Source: Vibrio palustris | GTDB lineage: Bacteria; Pseudomonadota; Gammaproteobacteria; Enterobacterales; Vibrionaceae | Reading direction: 5' to 3' | Length of the DNA: 64,000 bases | NCBI RefSeq assembly: GCF_024346995.1 | Contig: NZ_AP024887.1 | Location: 992,001 to 1,056,000, forward strand | Part shown: positions 26,650 to 38,452 of the stretch, one piece after another | How positions within the stretch are numbered: position 1 is the stretch's first letter | How the letters are laid out: the number at the start of each line of letters is the position of its first letter | Program-made: the position numbers and the translations under genes | Notes under the pieces: generated by a model | Told to the model about the DNA's origin: nothing | What the model saw: only the letters and a program-made list of their open reading frames with translations | Database searches by the model: none

Positions 26650-28542
26650 ATGTATAAAGCTGAGCGACTAAAGGTTTTCTCCTCTAATCTGCCTTTTCTT
26701 GTCTGTGTTAACGTCGTGATATCAACCGTGTTAGTGTCTAGTGGCATCTATCAAGGAATGAATAGCAGTCAGATGTTATGGTTAGTTCTAATATACATCG
26801 TTTCGGCGATTCGTATGTCTGTGCATTATTTTGTACCGAATGAGAATCCCAATAAGCTCGACTATCATTTTGTGTGTGTCATTTTGGCGGCCGTTGCGTG
26901 GGCACTCTATCCCTACCTGTTTCGTGCTTCTTTTAGTGTGTTACAACAAATGATCGCCCTCATTGTGTTTTGCGGTATGTCTGGTGGCAGTGCGACATTA
27001 TTATCCGCCGATTTACGTGCCGCGATTTGTTTTTCTGTGATTACCGTGATGCCGTATAGCATTATGCTGATATGTGATGGTGGCGAGTTGCAATCGATCG
27101 GTGCGATGGGATTACTTTATGGTGTGGCTATATGCTTAAGTTCGCGGCGTAGTTCGGCATTTATTTTTTCTTCGATAAAAAGTCAACATGAGCGTGATTT
27201 ATTGGTTGAAAATCTGGAAAGTGAAGTCAAAAAGCGTGCAGATAAGATCAGCCGATTAGAACAAAAAGATACCATCACAGGGTTATCCAATCGCTATAGT
27301 TTTACGTCCCAATTGACCTTGTCACGCCAAAATAATACGTCGGTTGATGTTTCTACTCATGCCTTTATCCACATTAATATTGATAAGTTTCATTTAGTTA
27401 ATAATCTTTATGGATATGAGTGTGGTGATAATGTTTTAATTGAAATAGGGCAACGCTTGGGCAGTATTGATAAGTTTTATGATTCATTGTCAGGTCGTTG
27501 GAGCAATGATGAATTTAATGTGTTTATTCAATGCCAGTCTAAACAAGCCGTTGAAGCTTTTATTGGCCAGTTAATTGAAAAACTATCCGCGCCAATTCAA
27601 TATCAAAACATACGCTTAAATCCGACATTTCACCTTGGTTATGTGCTGTGTAATACTCAAACTCCTGTAGAAAATGCAATTAAAAACAGCCAATTGGCGA
27701 TGCTTGAAGGTAAACGTAAAAGTATCCGCATCAAACGGTATGACGATATTATTAGTCAGCAAACCCGTCGTAAGCATTTTCTACAAAAAGCGATGAAAAA
27801 AGCCTTAACTGATGATGATTTTTTTATGTATTTTCAACCTATTACAGAGGTGAGTACGCAAAAAATTCATGGTTTTGAAGCGTTAGTTCGTTGGAAGTTG
27901 AATGGCGTTTTTATTTCGCCTCAGGAGTTTGTTGGGATTGCTGAAGAGCAAGGTTTAATTATTGATCTTGGACGGTTTATTTTAAAAGCGTCCATTCAAG
28001 CCTTGAGTGAGGTCAATCAGTCTTACCCGTTTGTCTCTATGTCGATTAATGTTTCGGTTGTGCAATTAGAAGATGATGGTTTTTTAAGTTACCTACGGTT
28101 TTTAATTGATCAGTTTGGTGTTGCAGCCAAGAATATTCACCTAGAAATTACAGAAACCGCGATGATTACAAATCTAGAAAAAATCTCTGGCGTGGTGACA
28201 GAAGCGAAAGCGTTAGGGGTGTTGATTTCTGTGGATGATTTCGGTACTGGGTTCTCGTCTATATCGGTTCTAAAAAATCTTAGTGTCGATTTTATCAAAA
28301 TTGATAAGTCCTACATCGACAACATTGTCTCTGACAGCAAAGATCAAAGTATCGTATCGGCAGTGACCAAAATGACACATGCGATTAATAGTCAAGTGAT
28401 TGCGGAAGGGGTAGAAGATATCAAGCAATTAGATCAACTAGTCACAAGTGGCATTGATTACTATCAAGGGTATTTGTGCAGTAGACCTGTTGCATTTGAG
28501 TCAATGGTGGCATTGTTAACCGCACAAGAGAACGCGTCATAA
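26650..28542 (+). CDS. Membrane GGDEF-EAL protein, probable c-di-GMP phosphodiesterase
   Basis: This is a 630-residue protein. About six N-terminal membrane helices (15-175) are followed by a short coiled linker, a GGDEF domain (about 205-370) and an EAL domain (about 380-625). The GGDEF active site reads SGRWSNDEFNVF, so the cyclase signature is lost (SNDEF). The EAL domain keeps the key residues: FEALVRW, a conserved Asn in SINVSVVQL, LEITETAM, SVDDFGTGFSS, FIKIDKSYID and VIAEGVED. It should therefore hydrolyse c-di-GMP, perhaps tuned by the degenerate domain. The ribosome site is weak. Its sensor signal is unknown. Confidence 0.88.
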   Translation: MYKAERLKVFSSNLPFLVCVNVVISTVLVSSGIYQGMNSSQMLWLVLIYIVSAIRMSVHYFVPNENPNKLDYHFVCVILAAVAWALYPYLFRASFSVLQQMIALIVFCGMSGGSATLLSADLRAAICFSVITVMPYSIMLICDGGELQSIGAMGLLYGVAICLSSRRSSAFIFSSIKSQHERDLLVENLESEVKKRADKISRLEQKDTITGLSNRYSFTSQLTLSRQNNTSVDVSTHAFIHINIDKFHLVNNLYGYECGDNVLIEIGQRLGSIDKFYDSLSGRWSNDEFNVFIQCQSKQAVEAFIGQLIEKLSAPIQYQNIRLNPTFHLGYVLCNTQTPVENAIKNSQLAMLEGKRKSIRIKRYDDIISQQTRRKHFLQKAMKKALTDDDFFMYFQPITEVSTQKIHGFEALVRWKLNGVFISPQEFVGIAEEQGLIIDLGRFILKASIQALSEVNQSYPFVSMSINVSVVQLEDDGFLSYLRFLIDQFGVAAKNIHLEITETAMITNLEKISGVVTEAKALGVLISVDDFGTGFSSISVLKNLSVDFIKIDKSYIDNIVSDSKDQSIVSAVTKMTHAINSQVIAEGVEDIKQLDQLVTSGIDYYQGYLCSRPVAFESMVALLTAQENAS

Positions 28543-28633
28543 ATATAATGGATTAGCCTGATTTACAATGATATGACATGTATGTTTTAGACCTAAGTTA
28601 TTTTTAGCTTATTCCCTTATATTGGAGGACGTT

Positions 28634-29374
28634 ATGCAACGTTATCTCGCGCTATCAGTGCTTGGAGCTATCTTTATATCTGCGTCAGCTGTCGCTAGCG
28701 AACCATCGAAAGAAAACCAATTAACTGGTGGCGCTAAACTTGGTTTTATTTATTCAAAAACAACGTCATCTTCGACTTCGTTAAATTCAGGTGTGTGGTT
28801 AAATTACGACGATAAACCTTATAAACACTCTTTTAAAGCGAGTAATTATTACACCAATTCTCAAGACGATGATGATGGCGTCAATAAATATCTACTCAAC
28901 TATAAATTCGCCTACTCAGTTGGCGAGAATTATAGCGTATTTATTGATAATGAATATAAGCACGATCAATTTGAAACATATCGCCACGTATTTGATTCTA
29001 CCGTTGGTTTGCAGCGAGATTTAATTGATACGAAAAAGACACAACTTACCATTGGTGGTGGTCCAGGTTATCGTTATACCAAACGTCAAGATAGTGATAA
29101 AAATCAGCCAGGCAAAGTGGAAGAAGATATTATCGCCAATGCGTTTATTAATGGTAAAACCAAGTTATCAGACACGCTTTCTATTGGTGGTGGCGGTAAC
29201 GTTGATTACGGTGAATCGAACACTACCTACACCTTAGATGGTAATTTGCAAAATACGTTAGTTGAGAACGTTGCGCTAGTACTTGATACTCAGTATATCT
29301 ATAATACTGATGTGGCTGAAGGCAAAGATAATGATGAAATTTACAGCACAGTCAGCATCACTTACGATTTCTAG
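28634..29374 (+). CDS. DUF481 (YdiY-like) outer-membrane beta-barrel protein
   Basis: This 246-residue protein has a signal peptide ending near residue 22 (SAVAS) and alternating beta-strands rich in Tyr, Asn and Thr. It closes with a C-terminal TYDF, as expected of an outer-membrane barrel. TIGGGPGYRYTKRQ and SIGGGGNVDYGES repeats fit the DUF481 pattern. The function is not established. A strong GGAGG lies 5 bases before ATG 28634. The gene has its own terminator. Confidence 0.75.
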   Translation: MQRYLALSVLGAIFISASAVASEPSKENQLTGGAKLGFIYSKTTSSSTSLNSGVWLNYDDKPYKHSFKASNYYTNSQDDDDGVNKYLLNYKFAYSVGENYSVFIDNEYKHDQFETYRHVFDSTVGLQRDLIDTKKTQLTIGGGPGYRYTKRQDSDKNQPGKVEEDIIANAFINGKTKLSDTLSIGGGGNVDYGESNTTYTLDGNLQNTLVENVALVLDTQYIYNTDVAEGKDNDEIYSTVSITYDF

Positions 29375-29402
29375 CACTAAATGAGCTCAATGATGAAGTA
29401 GA

Positions 29403-29433
29403 AAAAGGCACAGTCATACGCTGTGCCTTTTTT
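29403..29433 (+). terminator. Terminator after the DUF481 gene
   Basis: AAAAGGCACAG (29403-29413) and CTGTGCCTTTT (29421-29431) form an 11-base stem with a 7-base loop, followed by Ts. Confidence 0.88.
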
Positions 29434-29469
29434 GATCCAGCCAAATTATAAGTACCTTTGCGCGGTACA

Positions 29470-29781
29470 CTACATAAGATCATTCATTAAGGTTTCATAC
29501 TCTTCAGAGACGTCTTTAATTAGTTTATCGAGCTCACGAGCATCTTGTTGTTGTAAGGGAAGCGCTTTTTGGTCTTTAGCGTGATTGCTCTTCTTTTTTT
29601 CTGTGCAGATTAAACAGGGCTGTCCAGATTGAGAGCGTATTTCTACGCAATCGAGATCTGTTTCTATATGTTCTTGTGTTTCTGGAATATCGATAGCAAC
29701 GGTGCCACATCGGGTTAGCTGTATACGGGCATGATGGTGATGTTTATCTTCTAACACACACTCTTTACAAGTAGATATCAT
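29470..29781 (-). CDS. Small Cys/His-rich protein of unknown function
   Basis: This 103-residue protein starts STCKECVLEDKHHHHARIQ and later has PCLICTEKK, so it has two CxxC pairs and a run of four His, a plausible zinc or other metal site. The rest is charged, with a helical, Glu/Asp-rich C-terminus. There is no signal peptide and no membrane segment. A possible ribosome site (AAGGAAAT) precedes ATG 29781. I do not recognise a family. It stands alone between a DUF481 gene and a MarR regulator. Confidence 0.55.
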   Translation of the reverse strand: MISTCKECVLEDKHHHHARIQLTRCGTVAIDIPETQEHIETDLDCVEIRSQSGQPCLICTEKKKSNHAKDQKALPLQQQDARELDKLIKDVSEEYETLMNDLM

Positions 29782-30178
29782 AACGATTTCCTTCTTAATG
29801 ATCGTGACCGACTATAGAAGTGTAGATAGAGTTTTTTGTATTTGATATTGCCTATTTTTCGATTAAAAACTAACCGGATGAAAAGAAGGCTTTATTCATG
29901 ATCCATTTTTTAAGCAATATAAAAAATTGTGCAGTACTAGTCACTCTTCATGAAACGCAGTGGCATTTTCGCTTAGCAAGTGAGAAGCCACTTTATTCGT
30001 TCATAGTCATATTGTGACTGATTAGTTTGAATTATCGTAAGCGGTGCTTATTCGTATTTAATCAATTGCCCGTTGTAACATGCGAAGGATAAAGTGTGAC
30101 TGGTACGTCTTTTATTTAATAATCTATGGTAATATTTATTTACTATATCTTTTATCAATATTACGGACGGGGAATGTG
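29782..30178. other. Intergenic region with a long imperfect hairpin
   Basis: No supported gene is present, although the next gene's frame opens at 30080. AGTGGC (29959-29964) and GCCACT (29987-29992) close a hairpin whose inner arms also partly pair, followed by TTATTCG. It could be a terminator-like or small-RNA structure. The direction is not clear. Confidence 0.4.
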
Positions 30179-30592
30179 ATGCATTCGAAGTTAGATAACA
30201 TAGCATTTCATCTTGTCAGAAAGTTAATGCAACAACACACGGCATGTTGGCAGCAAGAAATGCAAAGTTTAACCAAACCACAGTTTGCAGTGATGCGAGC
30301 GATTGCTGATCAACCAGGTATCGAACAAATTCAATTAATGGATGCGAGTGTATCGACGAAGGCGACGTTAGCGGAAATGTTAGGTCGGCTAGAAAAGCGT
30401 GGGTTGATTTATCGACAAGCCAGCGAGTTGGATAAACGCAGACGTTATGTATTTTTAACTGAGAGCGGTCAGCAAATGCTAGATGAAGCTAACCCTAAAG
30501 CGGATATTGTAGATAAACAATTTCTTGATAGATTGAATGCAGATGAGCAGAGCACTTTTGTACGTTTAATGCAGCAAATGATTGAGCCGTAG
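30179..30592 (+). CDS. MarR-family transcriptional regulator
   Basis: This 137-residue protein has a winged helix over about residues 30-95 (LTKPQFAVMRAIADQPGIEQ, then LAEMLGRLEKRGLI and the DKRRRYVFLT wing). MarR-type dimers usually repress genes for efflux, stress or catabolism and release DNA on ligand binding. ATG 30179 has GGGGA 5 bases upstream; the earlier in-frame start at 30080 adds a hydrophobic stretch not typical of the family. The next gene on the same strand (mntH) is 150 bases away with its own operator, so the target is not clear. Confidence 0.82.
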   Translation: MHSKLDNIAFHLVRKLMQQHTACWQQEMQSLTKPQFAVMRAIADQPGIEQIQLMDASVSTKATLAEMLGRLEKRGLIYRQASELDKRRRYVFLTESGQQMLDEANPKADIVDKQFLDRLNADEQSTFVRLMQQMIEP

Positions 30593-30706
30593 CTTGTGTG
30601 TGACGATGCATACCATTTTTATTCTGTTAATTTTTCAACCAATGTCAAAACTTATTAGTTTAATCGATAAAAACGATTGGTAACATTTCATCTCTTAACT
30701 CATTAT

Positions 30707-30734
30707 AAGAAAGTTAACCAAGGTTAACTTTCTT
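30707..30734 (+). promoter_or_regulatory. Perfect 13-2-13 palindrome before mntH, probable MntR operator
   Basis: AAGAAAGTTAACC (30707-30719) and its exact complement (30722-30734) flank an AA centre. The palindrome ends just before the GGAGG ribosome site of mntH. Because mntR is encoded directly downstream of mntH, MntR is the obvious candidate. The sequence differs from the E. coli MntR box. As RNA it would also form a strong hairpin next to the ribosome site. Confidence 0.6.
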
Positions 30735-30745
30735 TTGGAGGTGGT

Positions 30746-32020
30746 ATGTTTCGTTCGATTTCTGATTCATCTGTACAGCAAGATGCTGAGAATGTGTTAA
30801 GCGGTAATACGCGCGGTTTCGGCTGGATTGTTATGTTTGGTCCCGCACTTATTGCTGCAGTCGCGTATGTGGATCCTGGCAACTTTGCGACCAATATTGA
30901 AGCAGGCGCTCGTTATGGCTACGCTTTGTTGTGGGTGGTATTTGCCGCCAATATTATGGCGATGTTTATTCAAGGGCTGTCGGCACGCTTGGGTTTAGCT
31001 ACGGGTAAAAACTTAGCGGAAGTGATTCGTGATCGTTACCCGAAACCTGTGGTGTGGTTTTATTGGGTGCAAGCTGAACTTGTTGCGATTGCCACTGACC
31101 TAGCGGAATTTCTCGGTGCAGCCCTCGCTTTTAATCTTCTTTTCGATATCCCAATGATTTATGGTGCATTGCTTACGGGCGTCATCACCTATGCCGCTTT
31201 ATTGCTGCAAAAATTCGGATTTCGTCTCATGGAAATTTTGATAGGTACCATGATCATGGCGATTGCGGGGGGGTTTGGGGTGGAATTGATCATGAGCCAG
31301 CCCGACGTCGCCGAATTTACTAAAGGGCTACTTATCCCCACCTTCCCAGATACTTACGCTTTATACCTTGCTTCCGGTATTTTGGGGGCGACTATTATGC
31401 CTCACGTTATTTATCTTCATTCTGCGTTGGCGCAAAATCGCGTAAAAGCAAAAGATGATGCGGAGCGTCATCGTATCGCAGCCTTTTATCGCTGGGATGT
31501 GATTATAGGAATGGCACTAGCAGGGCTTGTTAATATTGCGCTATTAGCTCTGGCGGCGGCGACCTTCCATGCGAATGGGCACAATGATGTGGCGACCATC
31601 TCGGAAAGTTATAAATTGCTAAGCCCACTGATGGGCAGCGAAATGGCCAGTATTATTTTTGGTGTGGGACTATTATTGGCAGGCTTATCTTCTTCGGTAG
31701 TGGGGACTATGTCTGGGCAAATATTGATGCAAGGATTCGTGCGCTTTACGATACCTATCGGTTTGCGACGTTTAATTACTATGCTACCTGCACTAGCCGT
31801 CATTGTATGGGGAGTATCCGAGCAAAAAGCGTTAGTGGCCAGCCAAGTAGTTTTGAGTTTTGGTATCCCATTTGCTTTGGTTCCTTTGCTGATGTTTACT
31901 GCCAACAAACGAGTCATGGGATCGATGGTTAACCGTGGCTGGGTTACTTTTATCGGTGGCTTGATTTGTAGCCTGATCATAGGGTTAAATGTCTATGTTA
32001 TTTACTATTCTTTGACATGA
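30746..32020 (+). CDS. mntH: Nramp-family Mn2+/Fe2+ transporter MntH
   Basis: This 424-residue inner-membrane proton-coupled divalent metal importer has about 11 transmembrane helices. The helix-1 metal motif is YVDPGNFATN (DPGN near residues 42-45), and the helix-6 motif is GATIMPHVIYLHSAL (MPH near residue 216). The helix-3 Asp/Glu segment TDLAEFLGAALA is also intact. A GGAGG ribosome site precedes ATG 30746. The mntR gene follows after 7 bases, forming a self-controlled manganese uptake operon. No yybP-ykoY manganese riboswitch pattern was seen in the short leader. Confidence 0.94.
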   Translation: MFRSISDSSVQQDAENVLSGNTRGFGWIVMFGPALIAAVAYVDPGNFATNIEAGARYGYALLWVVFAANIMAMFIQGLSARLGLATGKNLAEVIRDRYPKPVVWFYWVQAELVAIATDLAEFLGAALAFNLLFDIPMIYGALLTGVITYAALLLQKFGFRLMEILIGTMIMAIAGGFGVELIMSQPDVAEFTKGLLIPTFPDTYALYLASGILGATIMPHVIYLHSALAQNRVKAKDDAERHRIAAFYRWDVIIGMALAGLVNIALLALAAATFHANGHNDVATISESYKLLSPLMGSEMASIIFGVGLLLAGLSSSVVGTMSGQILMQGFVRFTIPIGLRRLITMLPALAVIVWGVSEQKALVASQVVLSFGIPFALVPLLMFTANKRVMGSMVNRGWVTFIGGLICSLIIGLNVYVIYYSLT

Positions 32021-32027
32021 GTACGCG

Positions 32028-32474
32028 ATGAAAAAAACCAAGCACAGTGACTATTTTAATAAAGTAAAAGCGGACCATCAAAGCGAACTTGTTGAAGATT
32101 ATGTGGAAGAAATTGCAACGTTATTTAAGCATAATGGAGAAGTGCGCAGTACAGATCTAGCGCAACGCTTTGGTGTCAGTGCTGCGGCTGTGTCAAAAAT
32201 GATCCGACGTCTCAATGAGCAGGGGCTCGTCACATCGATGCCATATCGAGGTATTTTTTTGACTGGCGCAGGCCAAGCACTTGCCGAGAAAGTCGCGTAT
32301 CGTCATCGTATAGTGTTTGAGATGTTACTCAAGTTAGGTGTGCCAGAATCTATTGCTCATGCCGATACCGAAGGCATCGAACATCACTGTAGCGAAGAAA
32401 CGGTCAAAGCGATGTGTCACTTTTTAGAACAACCCTATTTACCAGAGAGCGATAAACAGCAGAGTGATGAATAG
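32028..32474 (+). CDS. mntR: Manganese regulator MntR (DtxR family)
   Basis: This is a 148-residue DtxR-type repressor. The winged helix spans about residues 25-85 (STDLAQRFGVSAAAVSKMIR, then YRGIFLTGAG). The dimerisation and metal-binding part shows HRIVFEMLLKLGVPE and the conserved GIEHHCSEETV, with His/Glu/Cys metal ligands. It represses mntH when manganese is sufficient. It begins 7 bases after mntH, so it is cotranscribed. The likely operator is the palindrome at 30707-30734. Confidence 0.9.
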   Translation: MKKTKHSDYFNKVKADHQSELVEDYVEEIATLFKHNGEVRSTDLAQRFGVSAAAVSKMIRRLNEQGLVTSMPYRGIFLTGAGQALAEKVAYRHRIVFEMLLKLGVPESIAHADTEGIEHHCSEETVKAMCHFLEQPYLPESDKQQSDE

Positions 32475-32561
32475 TTAGAGTCATGATGACGATTCACTCA
32501 TAGACACTGAAAGCCATTTATAGCACACTGAAATAACGATTATATAAGGATGAGGCGAACA

Positions 32562-32939
32562 ATGTTTACTCACATAATGCTAGGTGCGAATGATATTAGC
32601 GAATCAAAAGCGTTTTATGATGCGATAATGAGCGAGTTGGATATACCTGAAGGACAGATTGATCAGCGTGGTCGATGTTTTTATAAAACCGATACAGGTG
32701 TGTTTGCGTTGACGTTACCGATTGACGGTGAGCCTGCGACCCATGGTAATGGTATGACGATCGGCTTTCATGCGAAGAGTAAAGATGCCGTGGATGCTTG
32801 GCATGCTAAGGGTCTAGAAAGCGGTGGCACTGAATGCGAAGCTCCTCCGGGCATTCGAGATAATGGTACTCGTCAGTTGTATCTTGCATATTTGCGAGAT
32901 CCTGCAAATAATAAAATTTGCGCGGTCTTTCCTTTATAA
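32562..32939 (+). CDS. VOC-family (glyoxalase/bleomycin-resistance fold) protein
   Basis: This 125-residue single-module protein contains vicinal-oxygen-chelate beta-alpha-beta repeats. FTHIMLGANDISESKAFYDAI begins at residue 2, and the end RQLYLAYLRDPANNKICAVF carries the expected second half. It is close to lactoylglutathione lyase-like proteins, but the substrate cannot be assigned. ATG 32562 has GAGGCG upstream and removes a non-conserved N-terminal MRRT extension. It is a separate gene after mntR, ended by a hairpin. Confidence 0.82.
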   Translation: MFTHIMLGANDISESKAFYDAIMSELDIPEGQIDQRGRCFYKTDTGVFALTLPIDGEPATHGNGMTIGFHAKSKDAVDAWHAKGLESGGTECEAPPGIRDNGTRQLYLAYLRDPANNKICAVFPL

Positions 32940-32991
32940 TCGCGACTTTTAGTAACATGCGATAGCATGGACGAGCAATACTGAACATCAT

Positions 32992-33052
32992 AATCAGGCA
33001 TTATCAGCATCGACTTTAAGTGGTTGATTGTGGTAATGCCTGATTTTTTTGC
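32992..33052 (+). terminator. Long-loop terminator after the VOC gene
   Basis: AATCAGGCATTA (32992-33003) pairs perfectly with TAATGCCTGATT (33034-33045), followed by a T-run. The 30-base loop is unusual. Confidence 0.7.
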
Positions 33053-33207
33053 ATTATTCTTCGCTTAAGATCAACTTCTAGTCAACAAAGTGACAGGATC
33101 TTCTATTATTATAGAATTCCTTACCATGAATTGATAAGTTGACGCGCTAAGTATGTCAGTTGATCACTATGGCTAGTTTTAAAAAATAAAAATAGAGAGA
33201 GGTTTCA

Positions 33208-33561
33208 ATGCAGTGGTATTTATCGGTACTCAAACAATACGCAGAATTTTCAGGGCGAGCGAGACGCAAACAATATTGGATGTTTAATCTTGTTAACTTA
33301 ATCATCTTGCTTGCGCTTTTTGTACTCAACGGTATGGCTCATACAGAAGTGTTTACTTCGATTTATTCACTGGGCATTTTTCTACCAGCATTAGCGGTTA
33401 CGGTGCGTCGTTTACATGATACAGGGCGTTCTGGCTGGTGGTGTTTGGTGAGTTTTATTCCCATTATAGGTTCGTTGATTCTATTGTACTTTGTGGTACA
33501 AGACAGCGTCGCAGGTAGCAACGAATTTGGCCCGAATCCAAAAGAAGTGGTGACAGTGTAG
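33208..33561 (+). CDS. DUF805 family membrane protein (YhaH-like)
   Basis: This 117-residue protein has three to four membrane helices. The DUF805 signature is present: YAEFSGRARRKQYWMFNL at residues 11-28 and VRRLHDTGRSGWWCL near residue 68, then a C-terminal NEFGPNP. The function of the family is unknown. AGAGAGG upstream of ATG 33208 is a good ribosome site. It is a single gene with a terminator at 33593-33620. Confidence 0.88.
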   Translation: MQWYLSVLKQYAEFSGRARRKQYWMFNLVNLIILLALFVLNGMAHTEVFTSIYSLGIFLPALAVTVRRLHDTGRSGWWCLVSFIPIIGSLILLYFVVQDSVAGSNEFGPNPKEVVTV

Positions 33562-33592
33562 TTCATCCATCTAATTCATCTGGTTTCATAAT

Positions 33593-33623
33593 AAGCACTC
33601 TCCATTGGAGGGTGCTTTTTTGT
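33593..33623 (+). terminator. Terminator after the DUF805 gene
   Basis: AAGCACTCTCC (33593-33603) pairs with GGAGGGTGCTT (33607-33617), with one G-T pair, followed by Ts. Confidence 0.85.
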
Positions 33624-33672
33624 ATCGACAGTATAGAGTTCTTATTCGTTCTTTATCACAACGCAAAATATC

Positions 33673-33688
33673 TGTGATAACGATTACA
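33673..33688 (+). promoter_or_regulatory. CRP-like site upstream of the galactoside operon
   Basis: TGTGATAACGATTACA matches the CRP pattern TGTGA-N6-TCACA with one mismatch. It lies about 240 bases before the melB-like start. An outer inverted repeat, TTATCACA at 33653 and TGTGATAA at 33673, overlaps it. Confidence 0.5.
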
Positions 33689-33818
33689 CATCTTTTGTTT
33701 TGTTTGTGTTTAGACTTAGTCAGTAAGCCGTAATTTTTTGAAGTGAATCTCATAAAACCCTATAAATTCGGTCGCTTATTACTAAAATGTGACGCATTTC
33801 TTATTTATTATCACTAAG

Positions 33819-33832
33819 TGTAAACGTTTCCA
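33819..33832 (+). promoter_or_regulatory. LacI/GalR-type operator upstream of the galactoside operon
   Basis: TGTAAACGTTTCCA is a near-perfect palindrome (one mismatch) with the central CG typical of LacI/GalR-family operators. It lies 84 bases before the symporter start. No LacI-type regulator gene is present in the window. Confidence 0.65.
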
Positions 33833-33915
33833 ATGTTAATGGTGTGATCACAGATTTTACTTATAAAGTTTTTATAATACGCCGTAATATAATAAACCTC
33901 ATAAGGTCCAGAACG

Positions 33916-35289
33916 ATGAACCCTACAACACAAGTACCTTTAAAAACCAAGCTTTCCTATGGGTTGGGCGCATTTGGTAAAGATCTCGCCTGTGCTCCAA
34001 TTTATATCTTTTTGATGTTCTATTTTACCGATGTCGTCGGGCTACCTGGCGCCTATGTCGGGAGTATTTTTTTAGCCGCACGTATTTTCGATGCGATTAC
34101 GGATCCTTTGATGGGGGTCGTGGTTGATAATACTCGCTCTCGATTTGGTAAATTTCGCCCTTGGATCGTGATTGGGACATTGATTAATGCTGGGGTGTTA
34201 CTTGCCTTGTTTAGTACGCATCAGTTTTCCGGTAGTGAAGCTTATGTCTATGCCGCGGCGATTTATATTATCTGGGGATTGACCTATACCATTATGGATA
34301 TTCCTTTTTGGTCGATGGTTCCAGCGATTTCTGACTCAAGACCAGAACGAGAAAAGTTAGTTGTCTGGCCACGTCTTTTCGCTAGCTTCGCTTGGTTTAT
34401 TACCGGAAGTTATGGGCTTGCGATTGTGAAAGATCTCGGTAAAGGCGATCAAGGACAAGGGTTCTTTTATGCGGCTTGTATTATCGCTGTATTCTTTATT
34501 CTTAGTGCATTTATTACGTTTAAAAATGTGCAAGAGAAAGTACAAGTTTCCGTTTTCACGGAGAAATTTTCTGCAAAAGAAACGTTTTCTATTATCGGTA
34601 AAAATGATCAGTTAAAAGCGCTGATCGGTACTGTTTTGTGTTTTCAAATTGCGAATTTGTTGGTGGGTGGCTTTGCTATCTATTACTTTACTTATGCTAT
34701 CGGTAATGAAGATTTATTTCCGACCTACATGATGGTTGCCGGCGGTGCGGAAGTGGCGGGCGTATTCTTATTCCCGAAATTAGCGTCTATTTTACCGCGT
34801 AAAAATCTTTGGGTTATCGCATGTGGTATGCCGATCCTATCTTGTATTGTTTTGTTGGTGATGGGTTTAATTGCACCAGGTAATGTGGTTCTAATCGGTT
34901 TAGCCGGCGCGGCGATTAAATTTGGTGTAGGTATTGCCAATGCACTACAAACTGTCATGTTGGCCGATGTAGTTGATTACGGTGAGCATAAAATTGGCCG
35001 ACGTACCGAAAGTGTTATTTTCTCGGTACAGACAATGCTAGTCAAATTTGCGGGTGCTGCGGGTGCGTTCATTGTCGGTGTTGGCTTGTCTGCGATTGGT
35101 TATGTGCCGAATGTTAAACAAACAGCGGACACTATTTTTGGACTTAATCTGATGATGATTGGTTTACCGATATTGTTCATGCTTATTAGTGCGATTATTT
35201 ATAAACGTTACTATTTCCTACATGATGGATTTACTCCTCCAGAAAAAAATGACACGTCGTCGTCACAGCTACATGCAGCTAACGAGTAA
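33916..35289 (+). CDS. melB: GPH-family sugar:cation symporter (MelB-like)
   Basis: This 457-residue transporter of the glycoside-pentoside-hexuronide family has 12 transmembrane helices. MelB-like residues include LSYGLGAFGKDL at the N-terminus, the Asp-rich helix-2 region FDAITDPLMGVVVDNTRSRF, and DYGEHKIGRRTES late in the sequence. It probably imports melibiose, lactose or related galactosides with Na+ or H+. AAGG 9 bases before ATG 33916 supports this start; the frame to 33844 is upstream leader. lacZ and an alpha-galactosidase gene follow, which fits import and cleavage of both alpha- and beta-galactosides. The exact sugar is inferred. Confidence 0.87.
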   Translation: MNPTTQVPLKTKLSYGLGAFGKDLACAPIYIFLMFYFTDVVGLPGAYVGSIFLAARIFDAITDPLMGVVVDNTRSRFGKFRPWIVIGTLINAGVLLALFSTHQFSGSEAYVYAAAIYIIWGLTYTIMDIPFWSMVPAISDSRPEREKLVVWPRLFASFAWFITGSYGLAIVKDLGKGDQGQGFFYAACIIAVFFILSAFITFKNVQEKVQVSVFTEKFSAKETFSIIGKNDQLKALIGTVLCFQIANLLVGGFAIYYFTYAIGNEDLFPTYMMVAGGAEVAGVFLFPKLASILPRKNLWVIACGMPILSCIVLLVMGLIAPGNVVLIGLAGAAIKFGVGIANALQTVMLADVVDYGEHKIGRRTESVIFSVQTMLVKFAGAAGAFIVGVGLSAIGYVPNVKQTADTIFGLNLMMIGLPILFMLISAIIYKRYYFLHDGFTPPEKNDTSSSQLHAANE

Positions 35290-35323
35290 TATTACAGTCG
35301 AAACCGATATGTTTTTCAAATAG

Positions 35324-38452
<3,129 letters not shown>

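Noticed and set aside
30593..30745. Manganese (yybP-ykoY) riboswitch before mntH
   Set aside because: The leader is short and lacks the conserved loops; the visible signal is a DNA palindrome.
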